DNA from: Tillandsia leiboldiana
Lineage: Eukaryota > Streptophyta > Magnoliopsida > Poales > Bromeliaceae
Length of the DNA: 64,000 bases
NCBI GenBank assembly: GCA_029204045.2
Contig: CM055077.1
Location: forward strand, 5,767,866-5,831,865
Direction of reading: 5' to 3'
The notes under the pieces are model-generated. The model searched no databases and was not told the origin of the DNA. It saw only the letters and a program-made list of their open reading frames with translations. Of this stretch, positions 1 through 10,988 are shown piece by piece (the stretch's first letter is position 1; each line of letters starts with the position of its first letter). The translations under genes were made by a program, and so were the position numbers.

Positions 1-1187
1 CAAAAACTCCTCCTGGTTTGCTCACAGCGAAATTCCGACTGAACTGTGACGGTAATGGGCTGAAATGGGGGAAAAACCGAGGCGAACTGTAAAATCCGGA
101 TCGCCGTTGTCGAGCTTCCGAAAAATATGGAACTCCACCACGAGATGTAAAATCAACAGAGGAACAAACTTGCTTCAAGGCCCTCCCTCAGGTTCTCTCT
201 CTATCTCTCGGAAAAAGCAGAAAAAGGAGGGGAGGGGAGGCCTATTTATAGGCCCACAAAACTTTTGCGGAAATGACCACTGTGTCCCGGTTTCGGGCGC
301 CCGAATCTTTCGGGCCTCGAAACCGGGCGCGCACAGTAGTCCGGCCCAAACTCGGCCCACTCCGCACGGGATCCTGGTCGGACCGCGCGGCCGTCCGACC
401 CGGCCCACGATGCGACACGTGTCCCCCGCACAGGGGACAGCGCGCCCGGCGAACCGGGCGCGGCCACGTGCCCCCCATGCGGGGCGGCGGGGTGGGTGGC
501 GCCAGCCAGTGGCGTGGCGCCACGTGGCACCCCCATTCCCGCCCGACACGCCCGCCGGCACGCGCCTGCGCGCCTGCGCCCGCGTGCGCGTACGGCCGCA
601 GGCGCGCGCCCGCGGGTGCACCGCGCGCACCTGCGCCGTCCAACCCGAGGCCGCCACGTGGCGCGCCCCGGTGCACCGTGCGCCGCGCCTCTGCCCCCCG
701 CCTGCCCGGCCTGCCCGCGGTGCCCGCGCTCGGTCCATGCGCCGCGCGCTCTGCACCGGACCAACCAGCGCCTGCCACGTGGTCCGCCGGTCCACCGTTC
801 ACCGGCGGCCCACCTCCATGGACCGAGAGTCGTGCGCCGGCCCAATGACGGGCTGCCACGTGTCCTAGGCTGGTCCATGGCTCCTCCATGCACCGAAAAA
901 CACCAAAAACTTTCGGGTCTTCGTTTTTGGGCGTCCGGACTCAGAAAAATACAAGTAAATAGCCGTTTTTCAACGTTTTTCCGCGCTGAATCCAAATACG
1001 GCCTCCATTTTGCCCAAAGCTCCTCCCAAAATTTGACGGGGGTACCCGAATACACTCGGAATCTATTCAAAGCACTGAGTCCATTTCTTGAGCCCGATAC
1101 ACACTCAAACACTCCCAACTCCCAAGAAAGTCCTCCGGAAGCCACTAATCAAGCCATAAACCCCCAATAAAGATCCGGGTCATCACA
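1..1187 (-). mobile_element. LTR of a Tekay-related Ty3/gypsy family (family C), truncated by the window edge
   Basis: Read on the minus strand, this begins at 1187 with TGTGATGACCCGGATC, the same start type as the other gypsy LTRs here. It shows the same order of parts: a block near 960-1000 matching 'GGATTTGGATTCAGCGCG', then a very GC-rich segment with CACGTGG motifs (about 400-870), a TATA box (241-250) and the leader block matching 'TTCCTCCTGGTT' (about 5-20). The sequence differs from families A and B, so it is a third related family. The promoter-distal end lies beyond the window, so solo LTR versus full element cannot be decided. Adjacent copia-1 sequence resumes at 1188; the partner TSD is off-window. 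Apparent long ORFs in this GC-rich block are not genes. Confidence 0.85.
241..250 (-). promoter_or_regulatory. TATA box of the family C LTR
   Basis: The minus strand reads TATAAATAGG. It occupies the same place, just after the GC-rich block and before the pyrimidine-rich leader, as the TATA boxes of the related LTRs in this window. Confidence 0.65.
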
Positions 1188-1590
1188 TTAGTAGCACATC
1201 CGGATTTGAAATTATTCCAAATGGATGTCAAGACAGTTTTCCTCAATAGAAGATTAGTGGATGAGATCTACATGGATCAAGCTGAGGGTTCTGTACTCAA
1301 AGGTTAAAAGTAACAAAGTTTGTCGTCCCAAAAGATCCATTTATGGTCTCAAGTAATCGTCGAGACAGTGGTATTTCAAGTTTCATGAAGCTATCACCTC
1401 TATTGGTATGTCCATGATAGAGAAAGGCCACTGTGTATATGTTAAGAAGATAGAGAAGGGGATTTTGTTCCTCTCCCTTTACGTTGACGACATACTATTG
1501 GCTGAAAATGACATCAGGTTGATTAATACCATTAAGGAGTGGTTGTCTTTCAATTTAGAGATGAAAGACATGGGTGAGGCAAGCTATGTG
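1188..1590 (+). pseudogene. Ty1/copia reverse transcriptase fragment (copia-1, left part)
   Basis: Translation from 1188 shows copia RT landmarks: 'FQMDVKT', 'DEIYMDQAEG', 'SIYGLK' and the catalytic 'YVDDIL' near 1479-1496, followed by 'EMKDMGEASYV'. A frameshift near 1300 and an in-frame TAG after 'SIYGLK' show that it is dead. The left boundary is the insertion of the family C LTR; the right boundary is the insertion of LTR-A at 1591. The frame resumes exactly after removal of the insertion and one TSD copy, with 'LRVKVI' at 21794. Ty1/copia assignment is firm; the clade was not determined. Confidence 0.9.
1586..1590. repeat. Left TSD (ATGTG) of LTR-A
   Basis: ATGTG directly precedes the LTR start TGTGGTGACCC. 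The same five bases follow the LTR end GTGTGACA at 21789-21793. Confidence 0.93.
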
Positions 1591-2494
1591 TGTGGTGACC
1601 CAGATCTCTGCGGGGCTTCTACAGTGCGATCAGCAGCTTCTGGAGGCCTATGTGGTGTGTCGGCAGTGTTTCTGCACCAATTTGGACACAAGTGATGGAC
1701 TTCGGGTGTATAATGGATCACGTGGGTAATTGGGGGACCCCGTCGATTGTTTAGAAGTGGTTTCGCGCGAATCGGGCATCAAAATTGGACTCAGTGCGGA
1801 ATTTGGATTAAAAAAATGCCCTTCCGAATGCCTTTGACAAATTTTGGAATTGGAATTTGGCAAAATGGACAGCGGATTTGGATTCAGCGCGCGAAAATGG
1901 TCAAGATGGACTATTTACTTGTATTTTTCGGAGCCCGGATGACCCGGCACGGATTTCGAGGTTCGGCGGTACTGTTCCGGCCACCGGAGAGGCGCCGCCG
2001 GCGGCGGAGTGCGGCGGCGGGCGGAGGCGCAGCCACGCGGTCCACCGCGGAAGCGTGCACCGGGCGCTGGCTACGTGGCGTCTCCCGATTGGCCGGCGCG
2101 GCAGGCGCGTTCCATGGAACGGCGCGGGTGCACGGTAGACCAGGAGCGGAACACGTGGCGGGTTTTGGTTGGCGGGTCCTGGTGCGCGCGGTCCACGCAG
2201 CGGCAGGAGCAGGTGGCCGTACGGTGGCGGCTGGGGAGCGACGTGGGGGCGCCACGCGGCGCCCCGCGGTTGGCCGGGCGCAGCCGCGCACGACCGCGTG
2301 TCGGGACACGCGGCGCTGCGCGGCTGGCGGGCGCGCGTGAGCCGGGCGCGGGCGGTGTCGGCGGGACGCGTGGCGGGCCCTGGTGCTCGGGGGCGCACAG
2401 TGTTGGGCCGGGCCCAACACTGTACCGCCCGAATGTTCCGGGCGCCCGGATTTTGGGCCAAAAGTCCAAATTGTTGGATTTTTTGGATTGGGCC

Positions 2495-2504
2495 TATAAA
2501 TAGG
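2495..2504 (+). promoter_or_regulatory. TATA box of LTR-A
   Basis: TATAAATAGG lies after the GC-rich U3-like block and about 100 bp upstream of the leader that resembles the family B leader. Confidence 0.65.
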
Positions 2505-4736
2505 CTGTTTGCTTGGGCTTTTTGCCCCTTTTCCCGAGCTCCCCTGCCCTTGGACCCTTCAGCAAAGTTGGAGATCTTCGTGTTTTTCATCTTCTGGAAG
2601 AGGCCCGGAATTTTGGAAGCCGCGGCGTCGACGACTTCGGCATCGTAGCACTGAGCGACAATTTTTAATCGGAGGCCCGTTATCGTCGCTGTTTAGTCTG
2701 TGAGGTCCACAGAGCTGCTCCGACAGTATTTTTGGACGATTTCTACGGCGTTGGATTCACGAGAGGTACGTATTTGACTTTTGTGTTGATCACCTTGTTG
2801 GATTCTGAGTTTGTGGCACGGTTTTCGAGACATTTCTAAGCTACTGTTTGCTGGTGGAGTTTTTGGATAGCAGCCCCTTGCCAGAATTTTATCTCCGCGC
2901 TCGAGCGTCGGATCGAGACGAGCCTATACACTTTTTGCATCTACTCGTCGCGAGGATTACCATTGTATTTTTCTGGGAATTTTCTGAGGCTTGCCCGAAG
3001 GTATACTGTTTCCCCTTTTACTGTGCAGATTATTACAGTTGGGTGGTTGTGAGTTTTTGCGCGCCTGTACTGTGGAATTTGTAACTCGGCCTACTTGGCT
3101 CGGAATTGGACGTGCAGGTACCCGTTTAGAAGGTCTCGACGCGACGATTGTAGTGATATTTTTATTGGAATTTTTGGGGAACTTTCAGCAGGTGAAATAA
3201 TGGCATCTTTGGGACTGATTTTCAGATCGTGTGTGTTTAGCTAATTTTTGGGAATAAAAGTGTAACTTTGGACCTTATTGTTCTACCCAGGAAGGTTTGC
3301 TTGTGTCTTTGAACCTGTTGGAACTGGAGATGATGGTTTCCGGGTATTTCAGCTGTTAGGGGCCGAGGCTGGCGCGACGTGTACCGTGGGTACAGGTTCA
3401 GCAGTTGTTGTTGGCAAATGGCCACGCTCTTCACCGACCTCAGGTTTGCCTTGGATTAAGCTCTTCAGGTGGGTAAGCATAATATTGGTAACTGTATAAG
3501 GAAATGATAGGGTTGTGATGGTTAATGTAAGTATACCTGTGGGAATGTCCCCCCCCCCCTATGACTGATAGCATGCAGAACTAATGTTCGACTGATATGA
3601 ATGAGAGGTAAGCAGGGAATGGCCTAGATTTTGGGGATTGATGCATACCTGATCATGGTTCACGTTTGGTGAATTAGAGTCTTATCTCTGACAGATGGCT
3701 TTATTTATTCCCACACTAGATGATATAGAGATCATGCATGTTCATGTATTGGCCTACTTATTTGATATTGGTGTATCATAGTAGAAATGTTTTAGCATGC
3801 TATGCTACTTTATGTTTCACTCTCTTTCATCGTTCCTGAGGATAAAAGCATGCTTGTATGGACACGCAGTTAGGCCATCTTTTACTGCTGCACTACATAT
3901 TGGAACTTGACTTAGGAGAAACCATGTTATTCCTTTTCTCCTTCTTGTTAGTCAGGCGGTCTGTGTTGCTCGGGTGCGAGTAGGGGACTGGGGTAGTGTA
4001 GCAGGGACATTGGTGTCAGGGACGGGTTGTGCTGGATTGCGGCTGGCAGGGTTTTGGCGGTGACCGCGGACTTTGGGCGGTTGACCGGAGGTCGGTTATA
4101 GTGCTTGGTTATGGACGGCAGGATATTGCGACAACCGCGGATATTGGGCGGTTGACCGGATATTTATTTATGTATCAGATTGGGTATTAGACTTTCCTCT
4201 AGTGGATGGAGTTTCCACTTATCATTTACTGTTGTATCAGTTTGGGGATCGGGTTTCCCTTTAGTGGATGAGTTTTTTCACTTTGATCAGAGTCGTGATC
4301 CAGTCCTGCTATCTCGTGATACTTGTTACAGTGAGACTTGTTGTAGTGATACTTTACTCGTGTGGGTCGCTCCCCACGAGTGCCACTCCGGAGTAGGCGA
4401 TTTATATATGGCCAGTGAGTGCCAGACATTGACTATGGCCAGTGAGAGCCAGACCTTGAGTATCGGTCAGTGAGTACCGATTTGTTAGCAGATACTTGAG
4501 ATAGTTTGAGCAGGCAGTGCCAGTTTTTACTGGTCCATCGATTGGGTTTATTCAGGCAGATACTTCTTGTTCCTCTCCTTTGTTTTGCAGAGCCTTAGCG
4601 GGTGTTGCTGATTCTGTGGTTGTTGATCGAGACGAGGGAGTCGCGAGCTAGATCCCTACCCGTCGTTGGAGAGTAGCGGTACCCCTTCAGAGGAGATCTT
4701 CCGTAGACTGGTCTTTTTATTTTCTCTTTTGAGAGA

Positions 4737-4741
4737 CTGAT
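4737..4741. repeat. Left TSD (CTGAT) of element B, first-contig copy
   Basis: CTGAT abuts the LTR start TGTGATGATCC. It matches CTGAT at 21474-21478 and the duplicate copy at 10241-10245. Confidence 0.92.
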
Positions 4742-5219
4742 TGTGATGATCCAGACTCCCGCAGGAACTGTGCAACATTAAACAGTGACTGTGGGGAGCT
4801 TACTCGGTGAAACCGAGCTTGTAGAATCAAAATTGGACATTTAATATAGACTCTGCGCGAAAATCGGAGCAAATGGGATTTTTCGGGGACTTTCGGCAAA
4901 ATTTCGGATGAGAATTTGGCGAAATGGACAGCGGATTTGGACTCAGCGCGCGAAAACGATCGAAACGGTATATTTACTTTATTTTTTTGGCACATGGGTA
5001 CTGTTCATGCCGGAACAGTAACTCCGGCCGCCGGAATTACTGTTCCGGCGACCGGCGAGCGGCGGCGGGCGGCGGCGCACGGCGGCGGGCGGCGGCGCAC
5101 GGCGGCGGGCAGCGGCAGAGGGCGGCGGCGCGCGGCGCGGGCAGCGCTGGCAGGCGCGGGCAGGGGGCGCTGGTGCGCGGTCCACGGCATGGCGTGCACC
5201 GGGTGCACCGAAAACCCCC

Positions 5220-5425
5220 CCTTGCCACGTGGCGCTTCCCCATTGGTTGGCCGGCTTCTAGAAACACGTGGGAAGGTGACACGTGGCGCTCCCCTATTGG
5301 CTGACAGGATCCGGAAAACCCGGAGCGCGGAGCAACCACGTGCACCACGTGGACACGTGGCGAATTCTGATTGGCCCTTGCACTGCTGTTTCCTGTTTTA
5401 TGGACACATGGCGCGTTTTGGTTGG
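5220..5425 (+). promoter_or_regulatory. G-box/CCAAT module array in the family B LTR (copy 1)
   Basis: Four to five units of an ACGTGGCG- or ACATGGCG-like element are followed within about 10-15 bp by ATTGG or TTGGTTGG. The array ends just before the TATA box. The same array is in the copies at 10728-10935, 18905-19110 and 45146-45350. ACGTGGC is the core of bZIP-bound G-box/ABRE elements and ATTGG is an inverted CCAAT box; regulation by them is inferred. Confidence 0.5.
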
Positions 5426-5478
5426 CCCGTTTCGGTGTTTCCTGTTCGGATCCGATCCTGTGTGGAGCCCCAGCCCAT

Positions 5479-5487
5479 TATAAATAG
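5479..5487 (+). promoter_or_regulatory. TATA box of the family B LTR (copy 1)
   Basis: TATAAATAG follows CAGCCCAT and precedes a pyrimidine-rich probable transcription start region. It is conserved at the same place in all four family B LTRs. Confidence 0.7.
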
Positions 5488-7817
5488 CATCCCCCTCACC
5501 CCCTCTCATTCCACCTCCGGTTGCGGGCTGTAGAGAGAGAAACAGAGAAAGTGCCCTATACAAAAGTTGTTCCTCTCTCTCTCTTCTCTCTCTCCTCTAA
5601 ATTCCAGAATTTCTGGAGCTATAGTTAGTGAGTTATCTGCGACGCGGCGCACTAACGACGGTTTTCTTTTTAGGCCCATTTCCCGCGCAGTTCCGTCAGA
5701 AATTCCCTGAGTGCTAACCAGGGAGGAATTTTTGGACGATTTTCATGACAGCGCGTTCCTAAGAGGTAAGGCTTCGATTTCCGTGTTGATCACTTTGCTC
5801 CATTTCGTACTTTTGGCACGTTTCCCGAGGCCTCTTTGACCCCCCTTTTTGCTGTGGAAATTTCTGGACAGCGTCAACTTCTCCGATTTTTATCTTGGCG
5901 TAGGAGCATCAGATCGAGACATTTAAAGAGTCGATTTTGATCTACTCTTCGCGAGGAACGCAATCGTAATTTTTATGGATTTTCTGAGCACTGTACAGAG
6001 GTGAAAAACTCCTCTCTTTTCATGTCATTTGAAAACAGCAAAAGATGTATTTTTATGAATACTATAGTTACACCCTGTGCAATGTGTGTTGCTGTAGGGC
6101 ATCGTTTTCGGCAGACAGCAGTTTTAGGGGACTGTGGACAGCCAGGAGACTATCTGGGTGTGATCTGAGCTATTCAAGTGGGCGGTTGTTGCTTACCTCA
6201 TTTTTGACAAGCTCACTGGGATTACTGGAACTCCCCTAAAATTTAATATGACAATTGATGAGAACCCACTGGGACAAACTAATATGATAATTGATAAGAA
6301 CCAATTGGGACAAACTAACAGGACAAAACTAACAGGACAAACTAACAGGACAAACTAACAGGACAATTGATGAGAACTATTGGGACGAATTAATATGACA
6401 ATTGACGAGAACCGCTGGGACGAACTCTCCTAAAATTTAACCCCACAGATTATATGATGACTTATATTGGGACACTGTGATTGGGACAAAGGCTATAATC
6501 TCGCATGCAAATAACTTTTATTCAGTAAATCAATCTTCTTTTAAAATAAATTATTTGACACTATTTTACAGCTTTTAAAGATAAAGACAGTTGCATGCAT
6601 GACTGAACATCTAGTGAGGCCCACTATCATATTGGGATATGAACATGTTTCATTGTTGTCCTTTGCATCTAGATATTTGTTGCTCATGTATGAGCAGGGG
6701 TTGGGATAGTATAGTCAAGTTTATACTAGATTGTGGACTTGGGGGGGGGGGGGGTCTTGCGGGTAACCTGCGGACAGTAGGCGGTCGACCAGATGTTTAT
6801 ATCCTTGCATCAGATTGAGGTTTGAGACTGGTTTATTGCATTCAGCTGGGGATCGGGTTTTCTAGTGATGCTTTTTCCCACTCTGATCATAGTCATGAGC
6901 CCAGTCCTGCTGTTTTATTGGCACTTTGATACTTAGTACTGAGATATTTTACCTCGTGTGGGTCGCTCCCCTCGAGTGCCACTCCGGAGTGTGTTGCAGA
7001 CATGCTTAGAGTCTTTGAGACTCCTATCCCCTATCGGTGTATGCGTTGGCCAGCATACCCGATTTCTGGCAACTATCCCCTATCGGTGTTATGCATTGGC
7101 CAGCATACCGATTTGGCAAGGCACAGCAGGCAGTACCAGTTTTACTAGTAACGCAAGATGAGTTATTTCAGGCAGGCATGTTTGGTGATTGTTGCATACA
7201 GTCATTTTCATGCTACATGGCATTTAGAGGCATAGTGGTGATAGTTTTCTTTTTTTCAGCAGCCTTTTATAGCTTACCACTGTTCTTTCATGTTGCTCCG
7301 AGTAGTCCTAGTGGCGTGCGTCAGAGGTTGAGGTTTTTACCACTAGGGGAGGCTACTGGTTTATCTGGTAGTTCTCACCCCCATTGTTGTTTCTCTTTTC
7401 TTCTTCTTTATTTTGCAGAGTCGTCTGCGGGAGCTGCTAGGCCATCGCAGCTGATAAAGTAGAGGGATCGCTGAGTAGATAGATCTCCTATGAGACCGAG
7501 AGAGGATATTAGACAGATATTGTACTCTTACTCTGACAGTGGTAATTTTCTTTTATTTTGGGTCTGGCGCTGGCAGTTTTGCTGTATTATTTTGTGTGAG
7601 CTGGGATTATTGTATTTATTACAGCTTGTACCCTATTTTCAGTCTGAGATTATCATGTTGTAGTTCAGCCTGTATTATGCTCTTGTTGTACATCTTATAT
7701 CTGAGCAGGTTACCAGCGCTGCGTGTTCACACAGGAACTCTCCGTGTGCACGGCGAATTTGTAGACGGGCCCGGGTTCTGGGTTTTTAACCCGGGGGTGG
7801 GGCGTGACAGATTAAGT

Positions 7818-7829
7818 TGGTATCAGAGC
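7818..7829 (+). other. Primer binding site (initiator tRNA-Met type), first-contig copy
   Basis: TGGTATCAGAGC lies 8 bp after the LTR end. This is the usual plant LTR-retrotransposon match to the 3' end of initiator tRNA-Met. Confidence 0.85.
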
Positions 7830-8102
7830 TTAGGGATAGGTCAGTTGGGACTTAGGAAACCCTAGGCTTTGGCAGACCCTAGGATGATAGGGTGCGAGAG
7901 ATGTGACAATTTTGCGGAAGTCCGTTGTGTTACTTATTTAACCTCTTCCAATGAAGGAAGAGGATCGACATAGCCTACTTCTGGTAGACTGTTATGTTGG
8001 CTGCAGACAACATAAGTCACGAAATAGAGAATGTACTTTAACTTTCACGTCATAGATTGGTTCGTGTGGGGTGATGAACGAGGGTGGTTTTCTTGTGGTA
8101 GG

Positions 8103-8900
8103 ATGCCTCCGCAACGTATGAATTTGACGTCGTTCGCAGCCTGCTTCGTTTCCTCTATCCCGCGCCGATGGAGTCCGAGCAGGGCCAGCAGAGTGAGGTG
8201 CAGGAGCTTCAGGCTCATATGGCCCAAGTCAGAGGCCGTGCGGCGTCAGGAAGGAGGCCATGGGTCGGCTGACGCAGATGTTAGAACAGAGGTTCGCAGC
8301 CTGTTGTTGCACCTCCAAGAGAGTTTTTTCTCCCGTAACCACCCTCCCCTGCTGTGGCTTCCCCAGTTGGACCGGTGACCACGGCATCCCCTGTTGCTCA
8401 GGGAGCAATCCCGGCCATTGACTCCTGCGGAGAGCAGGAGATTGCTGACAAACTTACTCAGTTCTGTAAGCGGGGCCAAAGCTCCAGGTTTTCAGGGCGG
8501 AATACTCAGCCGTGGGAGGATCGGGACTGTGGCTTTCGTCAATGGAGAGTTATTCCGGGACTTCTTCATTGACCAGAATACAAGTACATATGGCTGTTAC
8601 ATTGCTTGGACGGGGACGCTGATGCATGGTGGCGTCGGGTGGAGCCCCTAGAGTTTCAGATCACTCGACAGCTACCCTGGTCAGAGTTCAAGAGGAGATC
8701 CTGGATACGTACTTCTCCACGATATGAAGAAAAAGCTGGAGATGATTTGAAGACTCTTCGAGCAAGGCGACCGGCAGCATTAAGACTATTTTCACAGGAG
8801 TTCACCGGTGCGTTTACTCAACTGCGTACCTTACGTCGCCGGGACGGACCGCAACCAGGTGGAGCTCTTTGAGTCGGGCCTGCTCCCAGAGATCTATACT
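8103..8900 (+). pseudogene. Gag of element B, frame-broken first-contig copy
   Basis: It starts at the same 'MPPQR' codon as the copy at 13558 and carries the same gag segments ('EQEIADKLTQF', 'DADAWWRRVEPLEF', 'QLPWSEFKR'), but in three shifting frames with many small indels. It is cut by the N gap. At two sites where the second copy has a frameshift (a poly-A run near 14170 and a C-run near 14213), this copy has the expected base count, and vice versa elsewhere. That pattern suggests independent sequencing errors over one locus rather than two decaying genes. Confidence 0.8.
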
Positions 8901-9000
8901 NNNNNNNNNNNNNNNNNNNNNNNNNNNNNNNNNNNNNNNNNNNNNNNNNNNNNNNNNNNNNNNNNNNNNNNNNNNNNNNNNNNNNNNNNNNNNNNNNNNN
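8901..9000. other. Assembly gap (100 N)
   Basis: Exactly 100 N bases, the usual placeholder for a gap of unknown size. The sequence ending at 8900 corresponds to 14337 and the sequence starting at 9001 corresponds to 3478, so the flanking contig ends overlap by about 5.4 kb. Confidence 0.97.
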
Positions 9001-10245
9001 CATAATATTGGTACTGTATAAGGAAATGATAGGGTTGTGATGGTGAATGTAAGTATACCTGTGGGAAGTCCCCCCCCCCCTATGACTGATAGGCATCAGA
9101 ACTAATGTTCGACTGATATGAATGAGAGGTAAGCAGGGAGGCCTAGATTTTGGGGATTGATGCGTACCTGATCATGGTTCACGTTTGGTGAATTAAGTCT
9201 TTATCTCTGACAGATGGCTTTATTTATTCCCACACTAATGATATAGAGATCATGCAGTTCCTGTATTGGCCTACTTATTTGATATTGGTGTATCATAGTA
9301 GAAATGTTTTAGCATGCTATGCTACTTTATGTTTCACTCTCTTTCATCGTTCCTGATGATAAAAGCATGCTTGTATGGACACGCAGTTAGGCCATCTTTT
9401 ACTGCTGCACTACATATTGAACTTGACTTAGGAGAAACCATGTTATTCCTTTTCTCTCCTCTGTAGTCAGGCGGTCTGTGTTGCTCGGGTGCGAGTAGGG
9501 GACTGGGATTTGTAGCAGGGACATTGTGTCAGGGACGGTTGTGCTGGATTGCGGCTGGCAAGGTTTTGGCGGTTGACCGCGGACTTTGGGCGGTTGACCG
9601 GAGGTCGGTTATAGTGCTTGGTTATGGACGGCAGGATATGCCGACAACCTGCTATATTGGGGGGATCGGTTGAGCCGTATATTTATTTATGTATCAGATT
9701 GGGTATTAGACTTCCTCTAGTGGATGGAGTTTCCACCTATCATTTACTGTTGTATCAGTTTGGGGATCGGGTTTCCCTTTATGGATGAGTTTTTTCACTT
9801 TGATCAGAGTCGTGATCCACTGCTAATCTCGTGATACTTGTTACAGTGAGACTTGTGTGTAGTGCTACTTTACTCGTGTGGGTCGCTCCCCACTGCCACT
9901 CCGGAGTAGGCGATTTATATATGGCCAGTGAGTGCCAGACTTGACTATGGCCAGTGAGCCAGACCTTGAGTATCGGTCAGAGTACCGATTTGTTAGCAAT
10001 ACTGAGATAGTTTGAGCAGGCAGTGGCCAGTTTTTACTGGTCCATCGATTGGTTTATTCAGGCAGATACTTCTTGTTCCTCTCCTTTGTTTTGCAAGCCT
10101 AGCGGGTTGTTTGCTGATTCTGTGGTTGTTGATCGAGACGAGGGAGTCGCGAGCTAGATCCCTACCCGTCGTTGGAGAGTAGCGGACCCCTTCGAGGAGA
10201 TCTTCCGTAGACTGGTCTTTTTATTTTCTCTTTTGAGAGACTGAT
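9001..10245 (+). mobile_element. LTR-A segment, second-contig duplicate of 3478-4741
   Basis: It begins CATAATATTGG, matching 3478, and runs with small indels to the CTGAT that precedes the element B LTR. The repeat includes LTR-A sequence outside element B, so it cannot be just a second LTR of B. It is probably an unmerged overlap of contig ends. Confidence 0.88.
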
Positions 10246-10727
10246 TGTGATGATCCAGACTCCCGCAGGAACTGTGCAACATTAAACAGTGACTGTGGGG
10301 AGCTTACTCGGTGAAACCGAGCTTGTAGAATCAAAATTGGACATTTAATATAGACTCTGCGCGAAAATCGGAGCAAATGGGATTTTTCGGGGACTTTCGG
10401 CAAAATTTCGGATGAGAATTTGGCGAAATGGACAGCGGATTTGGACTCAGCGCGCGAAAAACGATCGAAACGGTATATTTACTTTATTTTTTTGGCACAT
10501 GGGTACTGTTCATGCCGGAACAGTAACTCCGGCCGCCGGAATTACTGTTCCGGCGACCGCGAGCGGCGGCGGCGGCGGCGCACGGCGGCGGGCGGCGGCG
10601 CACGGCGGCGGGCAGCGGCAGAGGGCGGCGGCGCGCGGCGCGGGCAGCGCGGGCAGGCGCGGGCAGGGGGCGCTGGTGCGCGGGTCCACGGCATGGCGTG
10701 CACCGGGTGCACCCGAAACCCCCCCGT

Positions 10728-10935
10728 GCCACGTGGCGCTTCCCCATTGGTTGGCCGGCTTCTAGAAACACGTGGGAAGGTGACACGTGGCGCTCCCCTA
10801 TTGGCTGACAGGATCCGGAAACCCGGAGCGCGGAGCAACCACGTGCACCACGTGGACACGTGGCGAATTCTGATTGGCCCTTGCACTGCTGTTTCCTGTT
10901 TTGTGGACACATGGCGCGTTTTGGTTGGCCCGTTT
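10728..10935 (+). promoter_or_regulatory. G-box/CCAAT module array in the element B 5' LTR
   Basis: CCACGTGGCG then CCCCATTGG; ACACGTGGCG then CCTATTGG; CCACGTGGACACGTGGCG then TGATTGG; ACACATGGCG then TTTTGGTTGG. Roughly 60-bp spacing, ending about 45 bp before the TATA box. Confidence 0.5.
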
Positions 10936-10979
10936 CGGTGTTTCTGTTCGGATCCGATCCTGTGTGGAGCCCAGCCCAT

Positions 10980-10988
10980 TATAAATAG
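10980..10988 (+). promoter_or_regulatory. TATA box of the element B 5' LTR
   Basis: TATAAATAG in the conserved context CAGCCCAT-TATAAATAGCA. This would drive the genomic transcript of element B. Confidence 0.72.

Larger units (their letters stand above)
1591..4741 (+). mobile_element. LTR-A, left part of a solo LTR (Tekay-related Ty3/gypsy), split by element B
   Basis: It begins TGTGGTGACCC and is flanked by the 5-bp repeat ATGTG. It is related in layout to family B: a 'GGACAGCGGATTTGGA' block near 1865, a GC-rich region (1970-2420) with CACGTGG motifs, a TATA box (2495-2504), a leader, a putative splice donor (GAGAGGTACG near 2762) and a pyrimidine-rich 'TTTGTTTTGCAG' acceptor near 4590. 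Its last 310 bases lie at 21479-21788 after the nested element. No internal domain belongs to it, so it is a solo LTR of about 3.46 kb formed by LTR-LTR recombination. The 3478-4741 portion appears again after the assembly gap (9001-10245). Confidence 0.9.
4742..7809 (+). mobile_element. 5' LTR of Tekay-like element B, noisy first-contig copy
   Basis: It starts TGTGATGATCC and ends GGGGCGTGACA, followed by the primer binding site. It is 3068 bp against 3019 bp for the copy at 10246-13264 and 3047 bp for the 3' LTR. Differences from the later copy are mostly one-base insertions and deletions, many in homopolymers (for example the G-run near 6741 and the C/G-runs near 7790). I read this as the same locus as 10246-13264, duplicated by assembly. 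Confidence 0.88.

Noticed and set aside
65..1170. Long overlapping ORFs on both strands in the GC-rich LTR-C block
   Set aside because: They exist in several frames at once because GC-rich DNA has few stops, they are Arg/Pro/Ala-rich without any domain, and the region is an LTR.
1747..2648. Overlapping ORFs of up to 229 aa in LTR-A
   Set aside because: Same reason: GC-rich U3 of an LTR, no conserved motif, both strands open.
4742..10245. A genuine second element B inserted in tandem
   Set aside because: The repeat begins and ends at the N gap and includes flanking LTR-A sequence and the same TSD, which a second insertion would not copy.
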